Origin: Enterococcus sp. 4G2_DIV0659
Lineage (GTDB): Bacteria; Bacillota; Bacilli; Lactobacillales; Enterococcaceae
Reading direction: 5' to 3'
Assembly (NCBI RefSeq): GCF_002140715.2
Contig: NZ_NGLE02000001.1
Coordinates: 2,446,001-2,510,000, forward strand
DNA: 64,000 nucleotides
The position numbers were made by a program, and so were the translations under genes. The notes below the pieces were generated by a model. It was not told the DNA's origin and made no database searches. It worked only from the letters and a program-made list of their open reading frames with translations. Of this stretch, positions 47,866 to 56,502 are shown piece by piece; position 1 is the first letter of the stretch; each line of letters starts with the position of its first letter.

Positions 47866-47879
47866 ATGTCAAGACACAT
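47866..47879 (-). promoter_or_regulatory. Operator 2, same motif in opposite orientation
   Basis: Read on the minus strand this is ATGTGTCTTGACAT, sharing 13 leading bases with operator 1. It lies just before the ribosome binding site. Two copies bracketing a promoter strongly suggest repression by one factor, probably the niacin regulator NiaR. Confidence 0.65.
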
Positions 47880-47890
47880 TGGAGGAAAAC

Positions 47891-48517
47891 ATGAAGAAAC
47901 GTTCAGTTAGACAGTTAACAATAGCGGCATTACTTGTAGCAATGGGGATTATTATCCCTATGGTCATGCCTAGAATTACGATTGGCCCAGCTTCTTTTAC
48001 TTTAGCAAGCCACGTACCAGTATTTTTAGCGATGTTTTTTTCACCAGGCGTAGCACTAGCGGTTAGTTTAGGGACGGGGTTTGGGTTCTTTCTGTCAGCG
48101 ACACCAATTATTGCGTTGCGAGCAATGTCTCATGTGATATTTGCAATGATAGGTGCCTTTTACCTGCAAAAGCATCCGACAATTGTTTTATCGAAGAATA
48201 AGTTTTTCCTTTTTAATGGGCGCTTTCAATTATTCAATTTAATTATCGGTATTATTCATTCTTTAGCAGAGTTAGCAGTAGTCAGCGTTTTTTATACGAT
48301 GGGAAATCTACCGGAAACCTATTATACACAAGGATATATCTATTCGATCTTTTTATTGATGGGGATTGGCGGGTTGATTCACAGCTTGGTTGATTTTAAC
48401 ATTGCTTTCTTTGTGGCAAATGCTTTAAGCAGACAATTTGATATTCCAGTCTTTAGCCAAGCGAAAAAAGCGAAGCAAGAAAAAGTAACGATTCCGCTGC
48501 AAGAAATCAACACCTAA
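47891..48517 (+). CDS. ECF transporter S component, probably niacin (NiaX type)
   Basis: A 208-residue membrane protein with about six helices, the size and style of an energy-coupling factor substrate-binding subunit (IAALLVAMGIIIPMVMPRI, SHVPVFLAMFFSPGVALAV). It starts at ATG 47891 after GGAGGAAAAC. It carries no ATPase and would work with the shared EcfAAT module encoded elsewhere. The twin GTGTC-TT-GACAC operators point to niacin (NiaR regulon), which is why I favour NiaX; sequence alone would also allow another vitamin. Confidence 0.8.
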   Translation: MKKRSVRQLTIAALLVAMGIIIPMVMPRITIGPASFTLASHVPVFLAMFFSPGVALAVSLGTGFGFFLSATPIIALRAMSHVIFAMIGAFYLQKHPTIVLSKNKFFLFNGRFQLFNLIIGIIHSLAELAVVSVFYTMGNLPETYYTQGYIYSIFLLMGIGGLIHSLVDFNIAFFVANALSRQFDIPVFSQAKKAKQEKVTIPLQEINT

Positions 48518-48553
48518 CAAAGAATGAGAAGTGTTTTATGGTTTTTTTATAGG

Positions 48554-48586
48554 ACTGGGATGTAACTCATAAGGTTACGTCTCAGT
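48554..48586 (+). terminator. GGGA-type repeat hairpin after the ECF gene
   Basis: ACTGGGATGTAAC pairs with GTTACGTCTCAGT, followed by TATTTTTG. It resembles 10132-10164 and 30657-30694, so it is both a repeat copy and a terminator. Confidence 0.7.
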
Positions 48587-48607
48587 TATTTTTGTAAAGT
48601 TCAAAAA

Positions 48608-48650
48608 AGTGAATGAAACAAACGTAAAAATCTTCGTTGTTTCATTCACT
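48608..48650 (-). terminator. Terminator of the minus-strand ATPase gene
   Basis: AGTGAATGAAACAA..CG pairs with CG..TTGTTTCATTCACT. On the minus strand it is followed by TTTTTTGAAC. Confidence 0.8.
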
Positions 48651-48662
48651 AAGTACAGTTGT

Positions 48663-49772
48663 TTATGGTAATTTAATCACTTGTTCTGTTTCAGGATCAA
48701 AGAAATGAGCTTTATTGATATTAAATGCTAGATCAACCATTTCAGTCGGACGGTGGAAATCGCGTGCATCTACTTTAGAGATGAACTCTGTGTCGCCTAA
48801 TTTTGTATACAGCATTGTTTCAGCACCAAGTAGTTCAGAAACGACAACTTCGGAACGAACAACAGCATCGGTCATTGTATCTAAGGCAACTTGCTCACTG
48901 TGAATATCTTCAGGTCTAATCCCAAAAATAATTGTTTTTCCTTCATAGCCTTTTTCCACAAGTAACTTGTTTTTTCCTTCTGGAATTCTTAGTTCTAATC
49001 CATGTCCATCGCGAATAACGCCATTGTTCAAGGTAACATTAAAGAAGTTCATCGCTGGTGAGCCAATAAAACCTGCCACAAAAACATTGTTTGGTGTATT
49101 GTAGACTTCTTTGGGTGAGCCGATTTGTTGGATAAATCCGTCTTTCATAATAACAATGCGATCGGCCATTGTCATAGCTTCTGTTTGATCGTGAGTGACA
49201 TAGATCGTTGTTGTTTCTAGACGACGGTGTAATTTAGCAATTTCAGCACGCATGGCCACCCGTAATTTTGCATCTAAGTTGGATAAAGGTTCATCCATCA
49301 AAAATACTTTTGCATCACGAACGATTGCTCGACCTAATGCAACACGCTGACGTTGACCACCAGATAATGCGGCGGGTTTGCGTTTTAAGTATTCAGTTAA
49401 CCCTAAGATTTCAGCAGCATTTTCCACCCGTTTTTTGATTTCAGCTTTGTCATATTTACGAAGTTTCAATCCGAAAGCCATATTATCAAAAACAGTCATA
49501 TGAGGATACAATGCGTAGTTTTGGAAAACCATAGCAATGTCACGATCTTTTGGTGCAACATCATTCATCACTTTGTCACCAATAGAAAGCTCACCTTCAG
49601 TAATGTCTTCTAAACCAGCAATCATACGTAAAGTGGTTGATTTTCCACAGCCAGACGGTCCGACAAAAACAATAAATTCACGGTCTGCGATTTCCAAATT
49701 GAAATCTGTCACGGAATAATTTTCCGCATTATCATATTTTTTATAGACATGCTTTAACGCCATTTCTACCAT
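48663..49772 (-). CDS. Sugar ABC transporter ATP-binding protein (MsmK/UgpC type)
   Basis: A 369-residue ATPase of the carbohydrate-importer class: Walker A GPSGCGKSTT, signature LSGGQRQRVALGRA, Walker B VFLMDEPLSNLD, the switch histidine in YVTHDQTEAM, and a C-terminal regulatory TOBE domain (about 240-369). I choose ATG 49772; a GTG nine bases earlier is possible. It is alone, without binding protein or permeases, as expected for a shared ATPase that energises several sugar importers. Confidence 0.94.
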   Translation of the reverse strand: MVEMALKHVYKKYDNAENYSVTDFNLEIADREFIVFVGPSGCGKSTTLRMIAGLEDITEGELSIGDKVMNDVAPKDRDIAMVFQNYALYPHMTVFDNMAFGLKLRKYDKAEIKKRVENAAEILGLTEYLKRKPAALSGGQRQRVALGRAIVRDAKVFLMDEPLSNLDAKLRVAMRAEIAKLHRRLETTTIYVTHDQTEAMTMADRIVIMKDGFIQQIGSPKEVYNTPNNVFVAGFIGSPAMNFFNVTLNNGVIRDGHGLELRIPEGKNKLLVEKGYEGKTIIFGIRPEDIHSEQVALDTMTDAVVRSEVVVSELLGAETMLYTKLGDTEFISKVDARDFHRPTEMVDLAFNINKAHFFDPETEQVIKLP

Positions 49773-49814
49773 GTTCGTCACTCTTTTCTTTTTTTATTGT
49801 ATCTACAGTATAAA

Positions 49815-49828
49815 TGAAAGCGCTGTAC
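49815..49828 (-). promoter_or_regulatory. cre-like site upstream of the shared ATPase gene
   Basis: TGAAAGCGCTGTAC on the plus strand keeps the AAAGCGCT core of cre sites but deviates at its right end. It lies about 45 bases before the ATPase start. A neighbouring inverted repeat (ACAACCT/AGGTTGC, 49826-49847) may also matter. Confidence 0.45.
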
Positions 49829-49959
49829 AACCTCAATGGAAGGTTGCACAAGAAAAAATCATTTTTTTCGGCAAAGTGACAGATGACCGAACGTTCCGTT
49901 AACTTTTCAATGACAGTCTTTGTTATAATGGTGAAAAGAAGTGAATGGAGAGATGCTGG

Positions 49960-50382
49960 ATGAAAATTGCATTGATTGCACACGATCGAAAAAAAGAGCT
50001 GATGGTTAAATTAGCGATAGCCTATCAACCTATTTTAAATGAACATGAATTATTTGCTACTGGAACTACAGGATTGAAAGTGTCAGAAGCAACGGGATTG
50101 TCGGTTCATCGTTTTAAATCAGGACCTTTAGGTGGGGATCAACAAATTGGCGCAATGATATCAGAAGATAAGTTAGATATGGTGATTTTTTTACGAGACC
50201 CTCTTGCGGCTCAGCCTCATGAACCAGATGTGACCGCATTGATTCGTTTGTGTGATGTCTATGAGATTCCTTTGGCGACTAACATTGGGACTGCTGAAAT
50301 ATTGTTGAGAGGCCTGCAAGCTGGTTTTGCGGATTTTAGAAATGTTGTACATGAGTTAGAGGAAAAACCACTATCCTTTTAG
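49960..50382 (+). CDS. mgsA: Methylglyoxal synthase
   Basis: A 140-residue enzyme that turns dihydroxyacetone phosphate into methylglyoxal and phosphate, a bypass of lower glycolysis. [41 protein letters not shown] and the catalytic [13 protein letters not shown] are typical. I choose ATG 49960, seven bases after GGAGAG, over ATG 49945. Confidence 0.96.
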   Translation: MKIALIAHDRKKELMVKLAIAYQPILNEHELFATGTTGLKVSEATGLSVHRFKSGPLGGDQQIGAMISEDKLDMVIFLRDPLAAQPHEPDVTALIRLCDVYEIPLATNIGTAEILLRGLQAGFADFRNVVHELEEKPLSF

Positions 50383-50448
50383 TTGCTGTTTGTTGCAGTA
50401 GAAATGGGAATATGCTATATTGCACTTAGGCTTAGGCCTAAATAAATC

Positions 50449-50536
50449 AGAGTAGAAAATAAAGCGTCAAGTGCTGAAAGGATGGGATGTTGCCTTTCGG
50501 ACGAAGTATGAAGTAAAAGAAACACGAACTAACTCT
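50449..50536 (+). ncRNA. Tetrahydrofolate (THF) riboswitch
   Basis: The order AGAGTAGA, GCGTCAAGTG, GGGATGTTGCC, GGACGAAG matches the conserved core of the THF-I riboswitch as I know it (GAGUAGA, GCGUUAAGUG, GGGAUGUCG, ACGAAG). The outer stem is AGAGT (50449-50453) with ACTCT (50532-50536). It lies in the leader of folT, its usual target in Lactobacillales. The tandem repeats that follow begin inside its 3' side. Confidence 0.75.
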
Positions 50537-50871
50537 TCGGAAAAAAGATAACTCATTCTCGTGCCAAAAAGCGTCACAATAATGATTTCCTATTTTTCGG
50601 TCAGAGCTAATCAAGTTCGTTCCGCTTTTCTGTGATCCAGCTGCACGAACCAGCTCTTCGGAAAAAAGAAAAATCATTCTCGTGCCAAAAAGCGTCACAA
50701 TAATGATGTCCTATTTTTCAGTCAGAGCTAATCAAGTTCGTTCCGCTTTTCTGTGATCCAGCTGCACGAACCAGCTCTTCGGAAAAAAGAAAAATCATTC
50801 TCGTGCCAAAAAGCGTCACAATAATGATGTCCTATTTTTCAGTCAGAGCTAATCAGTTCGTTCCGCTTTTC
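50523..50871 (+). repeat. Three tandem 121-bp repeats between THF riboswitch and folT
   Basis: Nearly identical units begin with CACGAAC at 50523, 50644 and 50765. Each holds CTCTTCGGAAAAAAG, a hairpin core CTCGTGCCAAAAAGCGTCAC, CCTATTTTTC.GTCAGAGC and GTTCGTTCCGC. Copies two and three differ by only one deletion in their shared length; copy one is more diverged and its start coincides with the end of the riboswitch. Outer GCTCT and AGAGC, and GAAAAA and TTTTTC, can pair, so each unit can fold into a long hairpin. No gene here. Confidence 0.9.
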
Positions 50872-50942
50872 TAATCATACGCGGTTTTGTTTTCGCATTC
50901 GCTGCATATTTTGTGTAGCAGCTCTTAGAGGAGATGCTAGAA

Positions 50943-51479
50943 ATGAAGAAAAGAAGAATTGATACTCGAACCATTACGCTGATGAGTTTATTGATTGCGT
51001 TAATGGTGGTTTTCACGCGGTTTATTTCGTTTGAGACCCAGTTTTTACGTATTAGTTTGACGTTTATTCCCGAATCACTGATGGGGATTCTTTTTGGTCC
51101 TTTTTGGACGGGAATAGGTAGCGCAGTAGCTGATACAGTCGGTATGCTGTTGTTTCCTAAAGGGCCTTATTTTCCAGGGTTTACTTTAAATGCTTTTATA
51201 TCAGGAGCAATTTATGGCTTTTTCTATTTTAAGAAGGAGTTAACGTGGAGACGAGTGATTTTAGCAACGTTATCAGTCACTTTGATCATTCATATGTTCT
51301 TAACGCCGTTGTGGCTCGGCTTGATGTATGGCGTGGATATTTCCAATCTTGCTTGGTGGGCGCCTAGAATTATCAAAAATATCTTATTCTTCCCAATACA
51401 AGTAATCATGACTTATTATTTGGGGAATAAAGTACCATATAAACAGTTTTTGAAGAAATCATTTGCACAATTAAAATAA
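50943..51479 (+). CDS. folT: Folate family ECF transporter S component
   Basis: A 178-residue membrane protein with five to six helices. The style ITLMSLLIALMVVFTRFISFETQFLRISLTFIPESLMG and GIGSAVADTVG matches folate-type S components. I choose ATG 50943, nine bases after AGAGGAG; ATG 50934 touches that site. The THF riboswitch in its leader supports folate as substrate. The leader is unusually long, about 490 nt, because of the tandem repeats. Confidence 0.88.
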   Translation: MKKRRIDTRTITLMSLLIALMVVFTRFISFETQFLRISLTFIPESLMGILFGPFWTGIGSAVADTVGMLLFPKGPYFPGFTLNAFISGAIYGFFYFKKELTWRRVILATLSVTLIIHMFLTPLWLGLMYGVDISNLAWWAPRIIKNILFFPIQVIMTYYLGNKVPYKQFLKKSFAQLK

Positions 51480-51480
51480 A

Positions 51481-51520
51481 AAAAAGAAAACTTCCTACAT
51501 CCCAAGGAAGTTTTCTTTTT
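51481..51520. terminator. Bidirectional terminator between folT and the ABC exporter genes
   Basis: AAAAAGAAAACTTCC pairs perfectly (15 bp) with GGAAGTTTTCTTTTT around a ten-base loop. It serves both convergent genes. Confidence 0.88.
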
Positions 51521-53284
51521 TTATAATTGGTTTTTAAATTGTGCTTCATAGAGCGCATGATAATAACCGTCTTTTTTATTAATCAACGTATCATGACTAC
51601 CGATTTCTACAATGGCTCCTTGATCCATAACCAATATTTTATCTGCATTTTTAATAGTTGATAAACGATGAGCGATGACAAAACTTGTGCGTCCTTCCAT
51701 CATTCGTAAAAAGGCATCTTGTATTTTTTTCTCTGTCAACGTATCCACTGAACTAGTCGCCTCATCTAAAATCAACATTGGCGGATTACTAATCATGGTT
51801 CGAGCAATCGTCATGAGTTGTCGTTGTCCTTCTGAAATTTTAATGCCGCTAGCACCAATCAACGTATCTAATCCTTTGGGTAAACGCATAACAAAGTCAA
51901 AAATGTAGGCTTCTTTCATAGCTCGCTCGATTTCTTCATCAGTCGCATCTGGCTTTCCATAGGTTAAATTATCACGAATGGTACTGTCGAATAACCAAGT
52001 ATCTTGTAGAACCATGCCAAAACTTTTTCTCAGACTATCTCTGGTAATTTGAGTAAGTGGATGACCGTCAATAGAAATTTGCCCACGGTTTACTTCATAA
52101 AAACGCATCAATAAATTGACTAATGTTGATTTTCCAGCGCCCGTTTTACCTACAATCGCAATCGTTTCGCCTGGTAAAGCTGTTAAATTAAAATCTTGAA
52201 TCAACGGTTTTGCTGGTGTATAAGAAAAATCTACGTGATCAAAGACAACTTTTCCAGAAACATTAGTCAATGTCAATGCATGGGCGCCATCTGGTTTTTC
52301 TTCAGGTTGATTAATGATTTCAAACGTTCGATCCAACCCAGCTAAGGCTGTTTGAATTTGTGTTGTAATTCCAGAAAGTTCAATAAATGGTTTAGAAAAC
52401 TGACTGGAATAGATGGTAAAACTTGAAATAATACCTACTGTGATCGCTTGATTGCCATTTAATAACAATAAACCGCCGACAAGCCCAATAGAAAGATAAG
52501 ACAAGTGATCGATAAAGCGAGAGAGCGGATTAGTTAAAGAGGACGAAAATTGTGCTTTTTGACCTCGAATATAAAGCTGTTCATTGAGTGTTTCAAAGCG
52601 TTGTTGAGAAACCGTTTCTTGTTGAAAGGCTTTAACGATTTTTTGATTTCCAACCATTTCAGTCACAAAACCAGAAATTTCTCCGACGATTTTTTGCTGC
52701 GCGGCAAAGTTTTTTTGAGAGGATCGTGCAACAATCCAATTGACTAGAAAAATAATTGGAGTAGCAACCAAAACCACAGCTGTTAATACTGGGCTTAGTT
52801 TAAGCATAAAGAAAAAAGCAATGATGACAACAGACAAACCAGAAAACAATTGATTAAAAACGGCAGAGCAAGCTACAGAGATATTATCCATATCATTAGT
52901 AAACCTGCTGACAATATTTCCGTGAGAGGTTTGATCATAATAATTTAAAGGTAATCGGTTTAAATGAACAAACGCATCTTTTCTTAACTCCGCCACAGAA
53001 AGGTAGGATACACGATTTCCCAATCGTTGAATCAGCAACTGACTAATAACAGTGATCACCAAAATCCCAGCTAAAAGAGTAAGTAGGTTCAACAGAATAG
53101 TGAAGTCAACATTCCCCTTAGCAATCATGGTATCCACAGATTTTCCTATATAAAAAGTCATCAAAACAGTTGTTAATCCGCTGAAGATTCCTAAGATAAT
53201 CGCAGCAAGCATTTCTTTGGGATAATGTAGTAAATAAGGCATGAAACGCTTAAACGAATTCATGGATGTTTTTTTCCTCTCCAT
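51521..53284 (-). CDS. ABC exporter half-transporter, second subunit
   Basis: A 587-residue membrane-ATPase fusion: six helices (about 15-310), then a nucleotide-binding domain with Walker A VGKTGAGKSTLVNLLMRF, signature ISEGQRQLMTIAR and Walker B MLILDEATSSVDT. The catalytic glutamate is kept (DEAT), so this is the active site partner. The start ATG 53284 lies after GAGGAGGG and only one base after the first subunit's stop, so both are coupled into a heterodimer of the multidrug (LmrCD/BmrCD/EfrAB-like) type. Confidence 0.92.
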   Translation of the reverse strand: MERKKTSMNSFKRFMPYLLHYPKEMLAAIILGIFSGLTTVLMTFYIGKSVDTMIAKGNVDFTILLNLLTLLAGILVITVISQLLIQRLGNRVSYLSVAELRKDAFVHLNRLPLNYYDQTSHGNIVSRFTNDMDNISVACSAVFNQLFSGLSVVIIAFFFMLKLSPVLTAVVLVATPIIFLVNWIVARSSQKNFAAQQKIVGEISGFVTEMVGNQKIVKAFQQETVSQQRFETLNEQLYIRGQKAQFSSSLTNPLSRFIDHLSYLSIGLVGGLLLLNGNQAITVGIISSFTIYSSQFSKPFIELSGITTQIQTALAGLDRTFEIINQPEEKPDGAHALTLTNVSGKVVFDHVDFSYTPAKPLIQDFNLTALPGETIAIVGKTGAGKSTLVNLLMRFYEVNRGQISIDGHPLTQITRDSLRKSFGMVLQDTWLFDSTIRDNLTYGKPDATDEEIERAMKEAYIFDFVMRLPKGLDTLIGASGIKISEGQRQLMTIARTMISNPPMLILDEATSSVDTLTEKKIQDAFLRMMEGRTSFVIAHRLSTIKNADKILVMDQGAIVEIGSHDTLINKKDGYYHALYEAQFKNQL

Positions 53285-53285
53285 A

Positions 53286-55004
53286 TTAGTTTCCCTCCTC
53301 TTGAGAAGCGACGATCTCTTGATAGGCAGTTGACTGTCTTAATAGTTCTTCGTGGGTACCTAAACCAACCTGTTTCCCACTTGATAAAACTAAAATCTGA
53401 TCGGCTTGTTGAATCGAACTGATTCGTTGAGAAATCAAAATTAAGGTTGTGTCTTTCAACTGTTGTTTTAAAGCTGTTCGCAGATTTAAGTCTGTTTGGT
53501 AATCGAGTGCACTTAGCGAATCATCTAAAATCAAAATATCGGGTTTATGGATAAGGGCACGAGCAATGGTTAAGCGTTGCTTTTGTCCACCAGAAAAATT
53601 TTTCCCGCCTTCATATACAAGAGTATCGAGTCCGTCACTTAAATGTTCGACAAACTCTTTACACTGAGCCGTTTCTAAAGCTTGCCAACACTCAGCGTCT
53701 GTTGCATTTTCTTTCCCCCATTGGAGATTTTCACGAATAGTCCCTGTAAGCAATACGGCAGTTTGAGGGACAATAGCGATTTTTTTGCGCAGTCGATCCA
53801 TAGACCAGTCACGAACATTTACGCCATTGACGAAAACAGTTCCTTCACTTGCATCATAAAAACGAGGAATCAGTTGCGTTAAAGTACTTTTTCCACCACC
53901 AGTCGGTCCTGTGATGCCAAGAGTAGAACGAGCCGGAATGGTTAAGCAAATATCATTCAAGGATAGTCCTGCTGTCGGTTGATAACGGAAAGAGACATGA
54001 TCGAATACAATTCCCTCTCCTTGATCTGTCTCAGTCATTTCCATGTGCTCTGATGAAATCGTAGGGATCACAGATAAAACTTCATTCACTCTAGAAGCAG
54101 ACGCTGAAGCGCGGGTAAAAATGATGACTAGATTTGAAACAACGATCAAAGCAAGCAACATTTGGTTCATGTAATTAATTAAAGCCAAAACTTCCCCTTG
54201 TTGTAATCCGCCAAACTCGACTTTGATTCCACCAAGATACAGTAGCGCTAAGATACCAAAGTTCATGATTAAAGTTGTAGCAGGAGTCAATAAAGCAGAA
54301 ATATTGCTCACACGAATATAAACAGTGGAAAGATCATCCGTTACTTTATTGACTTGCTTTTCTTCCGTTTTCTTTCTAGCAAATGCACGGATAACGCGTA
54401 CACCACTTAAATTTTGACTGATTTGCCGATTTAATAAGTCTAACTTTTCTTGGACTCTTTTATACAAAGGAACAGTTGTCTTTATGATGAAATAAAGAAC
54501 AATACAAAACAACGGCAACATCAATAAGAAAATAAAGCCCATTTGAACATTAATATAAAAAGCCATAATCACAGAACCAATACTTAAAAACGGGGCACGA
54601 ATAACAAGACGAATCAACATGGCTAAAGCAAGCTGCAATTGATTGATATCATTTGTCATCCGTGTAATTAAGGTATCTGTTCCAAAACTATTTAATTCAG
54701 CATGAGAAAGCTGATTAATTTTTTTCATCAACTGATTTCTTAATTCTGTGCCGAAGCCTTGTGAGGCGATAGAAGAATAATATTGACAAATCAAGACACA
54801 AACCAACCCCACAACTGACATCAAAAACATCCAACCAGCCATTTGTAATACATATCCTTGATCATTCCGCCGAATCCCCTGATCCACTAAACGGGCCATC
54901 AATAAGGGTAAAATAAGTTCAAAACAAGCCTCTAAAAATTTAAAAAACGGCCCCAAAATAATTTGTTTACGATAATTCTTTGCATATTTAAGCAAACTAA
55001 TCAT
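53286..55004 (-). CDS. ABC exporter half-transporter, first subunit
   Basis: A 572-residue membrane-ATPase fusion. Walker A is TGPTGGGKSTLTQLIPRF, signature FSGGQKQRLTIARA, and Walker B ILILDDSLSALD: aspartate replaces the catalytic glutamate, the mark of the degenerate site in heterodimeric exporters. I choose ATG 55004 after GGAGGAGAG. The open frame runs on to 55091, but that part is translated repeat DNA and should be left out. Its upstream region holds four 119-bp repeats. The substrate is unknown. Confidence 0.92.
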   Translation of the reverse strand: MISLLKYAKNYRKQIILGPFFKFLEACFELILPLLMARLVDQGIRRNDQGYVLQMAGWMFLMSVVGLVCVLICQYYSSIASQGFGTELRNQLMKKINQLSHAELNSFGTDTLITRMTNDINQLQLALAMLIRLVIRAPFLSIGSVIMAFYINVQMGFIFLLMLPLFCIVLYFIIKTTVPLYKRVQEKLDLLNRQISQNLSGVRVIRAFARKKTEEKQVNKVTDDLSTVYIRVSNISALLTPATTLIMNFGILALLYLGGIKVEFGGLQQGEVLALINYMNQMLLALIVVSNLVIIFTRASASASRVNEVLSVIPTISSEHMEMTETDQGEGIVFDHVSFRYQPTAGLSLNDICLTIPARSTLGITGPTGGGKSTLTQLIPRFYDASEGTVFVNGVNVRDWSMDRLRKKIAIVPQTAVLLTGTIRENLQWGKENATDAECWQALETAQCKEFVEHLSDGLDTLVYEGGKNFSGGQKQRLTIARALIHKPDILILDDSLSALDYQTDLNLRTALKQQLKDTTLILISQRISSIQQADQILVLSSGKQVGLGTHEELLRQSTAYQEIVASQEEGN

Positions 55005-55035
55005 AACTCTCCTCCTAAACATAAAAGCTGAATGG

Positions 55036-55497
55036 GCTCGTTCTGCTCTGACAGAAAAATAGGAAAAGAGAATTGTGGCGCACTTAGCCACGATACCCTT
55101 TTATCTTTTTTCCGAAGAGCAAGCCCATGAAGCTGGATAACTAAAGTACAAAAAGCTCGTTCTGCTCAGACAGAAAAATAGGAAAAGAGAATTGTGGCGT
55201 TCTTAGCCACGATTCTCTATTATCTTTTTTCCGAAGAGCAAGCCCATGAAGCTAGATAACTAAAGTACAAAAGGCTCGTTCTGCTCAGACAGAAAAATAG
55301 GAAAAGAGAATTGAGGCGTTCTTAGCCACGATACTCTATTATCTTTTTTCCGAAGAGCAAGCCCATGAAGCTAGATAATTAAAGTACAAAAAGCTCGTTC
55401 TGCTCTGACAGAAAAATAGGAAAAAAGAATTGAGGCGTTCTTAGCCACGATACTCTATTATCTTTTTTCCGAAGAGCAAGCTCATGAAGCTAAATAA
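55036..55497 (-). repeat. Four tandem 119-bp repeats upstream of the ABC exporter genes
   Basis: Units begin with GCTCG at 55036, 55155, 55274 and 55393. On the minus strand each reads GCTCTTCGGAAAAAAGATAA, a hairpin GAGAATCGTGGC/GCCACAATTCTC, CCTATTTTTCTGTC.GAGC and GAACGAGC. This is the same family as the array at 50523, in the opposite orientation, and thus again in sense orientation to the following gene. The units differ mainly in the hairpin tips. No gene here. Confidence 0.9.
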
Positions 55498-55656
55498 AAG
55501 CAGTCCACATATTTGTTTTCAAAAGAACAAGTTCTAAAAATTGGTTAATTCTCTACCTATTGTATATCAATCGTCCATACAAAGAAAGTTGCTCGCATAC
55601 AACCAGGGTTATTTGTTACAATGGTGAGTGAAGCTTATTTAAGAAGGAGAAAAGAC

Positions 55657-56502
55657 ATGAATGAATTTATCAAGATTGTATTGTTATTTTTTATTTATTC
55701 GTTTATCGGTTGGTTATGGGAAACAATCTATTGTTCTTTAAAAGCAAGAAAATTTGTCTATCGAGGCTTTTTAGTAGGACCTTATTGTCCTATTTACGGA
55801 TTTGGCATTTTGAGTGTTCTTTATTTTTTAGAACCAGTTAAACAAAATATAGCCTTTTTATATGTGTTATCTACCATTTTAGTGACTGTTTTAGAATATA
55901 TCACTAGTTATGGTTTGGAAAAGTTATTCCATGCATCATGGTGGGATTATACGGATGTTCCATTAAATCTGAATGGGCGAGTTGCCTTACCTGTATCCTT
56001 ATTTTGGGGGATTGCTTGTGTACTGATTGTGCGGGTGATTCATCCGAAAGTTCTAGTGCTCGAACATTTTTTAGCAGATAAATTCGGACTTATTTTGCCT
56101 TGTATCTTGCTTCTTATGATTGGTAGTGATTTGATCTACACATTAATCAACATGCAATCATTCAAAAAAGTAATCTCACAAATAAATGTAGCTATTGAAG
56201 AACGTAAACAAGAGTTAGCTCTGACCTTAAACGAAAAGCGGGATGAATTATCCAATAGCCTTTCTGAATTAAAAAATACAGTGTCAGAGGAAATTAGCGA
56301 GCACAAAAAATTGAAAACAGCGGATCGAACTATTTGGCTAGAAGAGTTAAAAGAATCTCCAGCCATGAAAAAATTATTAGCCCGTATGAGTGCTAATCAA
56401 AAGCGTTGGATACAAAATTATCCGCGCTTTAAATTAAAAGATGTGAAAAATTCCATCGAAATACAACAAATTATTAATAAAAACGAGAAAAAGCCAAAAT
56501 GA
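55657..56502 (+). CDS. DUF1113-type membrane protein (putative ABC transporter permease family)
   Basis: A 281-residue protein with six or more helices in residues 1-165, beginning LLFFIYSFIGWLWETIYCSLKARKFVYRGFLVGPYCPIYGFG, and SLFWGIACVLIVRVIHP further on, as in PF06541. The C-terminal 110 residues are a charged helical tail that probably forms a coiled coil in the cytoplasm. I choose ATG 55657 after AAGGAG. Despite the family name no ATPase is present. Function unknown. Confidence 0.82.
   Translation: MNEFIKIVLLFFIYSFIGWLWETIYCSLKARKFVYRGFLVGPYCPIYGFGILSVLYFLEPVKQNIAFLYVLSTILVTVLEYITSYGLEKLFHASWWDYTDVPLNLNGRVALPVSLFWGIACVLIVRVIHPKVLVLEHFLADKFGLILPCILLLMIGSDLIYTLINMQSFKKVISQINVAIEERKQELALTLNEKRDELSNSLSELKNTVSEEISEHKKLKTADRTIWLEELKESPAMKKLLARMSANQKRWIQNYPRFKLKDVKNSIEIQQIINKNEKKPK

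Noticed and set aside
50447..50698. 83-codon minus-strand frame
   Set aside because: It covers the THF riboswitch and the first repeat units, and repeats the repeat sequence in translation.
50523..50871. Regularly spaced repeats that might be a CRISPR array
   Set aside because: The units are about 121 bases and contiguous with no unique spacers, and no cas gene is near. The same holds for the 119-base units at 55036-55497.
55005..55091. N-terminal extension of the first ABC exporter subunit
   Set aside because: These 29 codons are translated repeat DNA; GGAGGAGAG directly before ATG 55004 and the family start position decide for the shorter protein.
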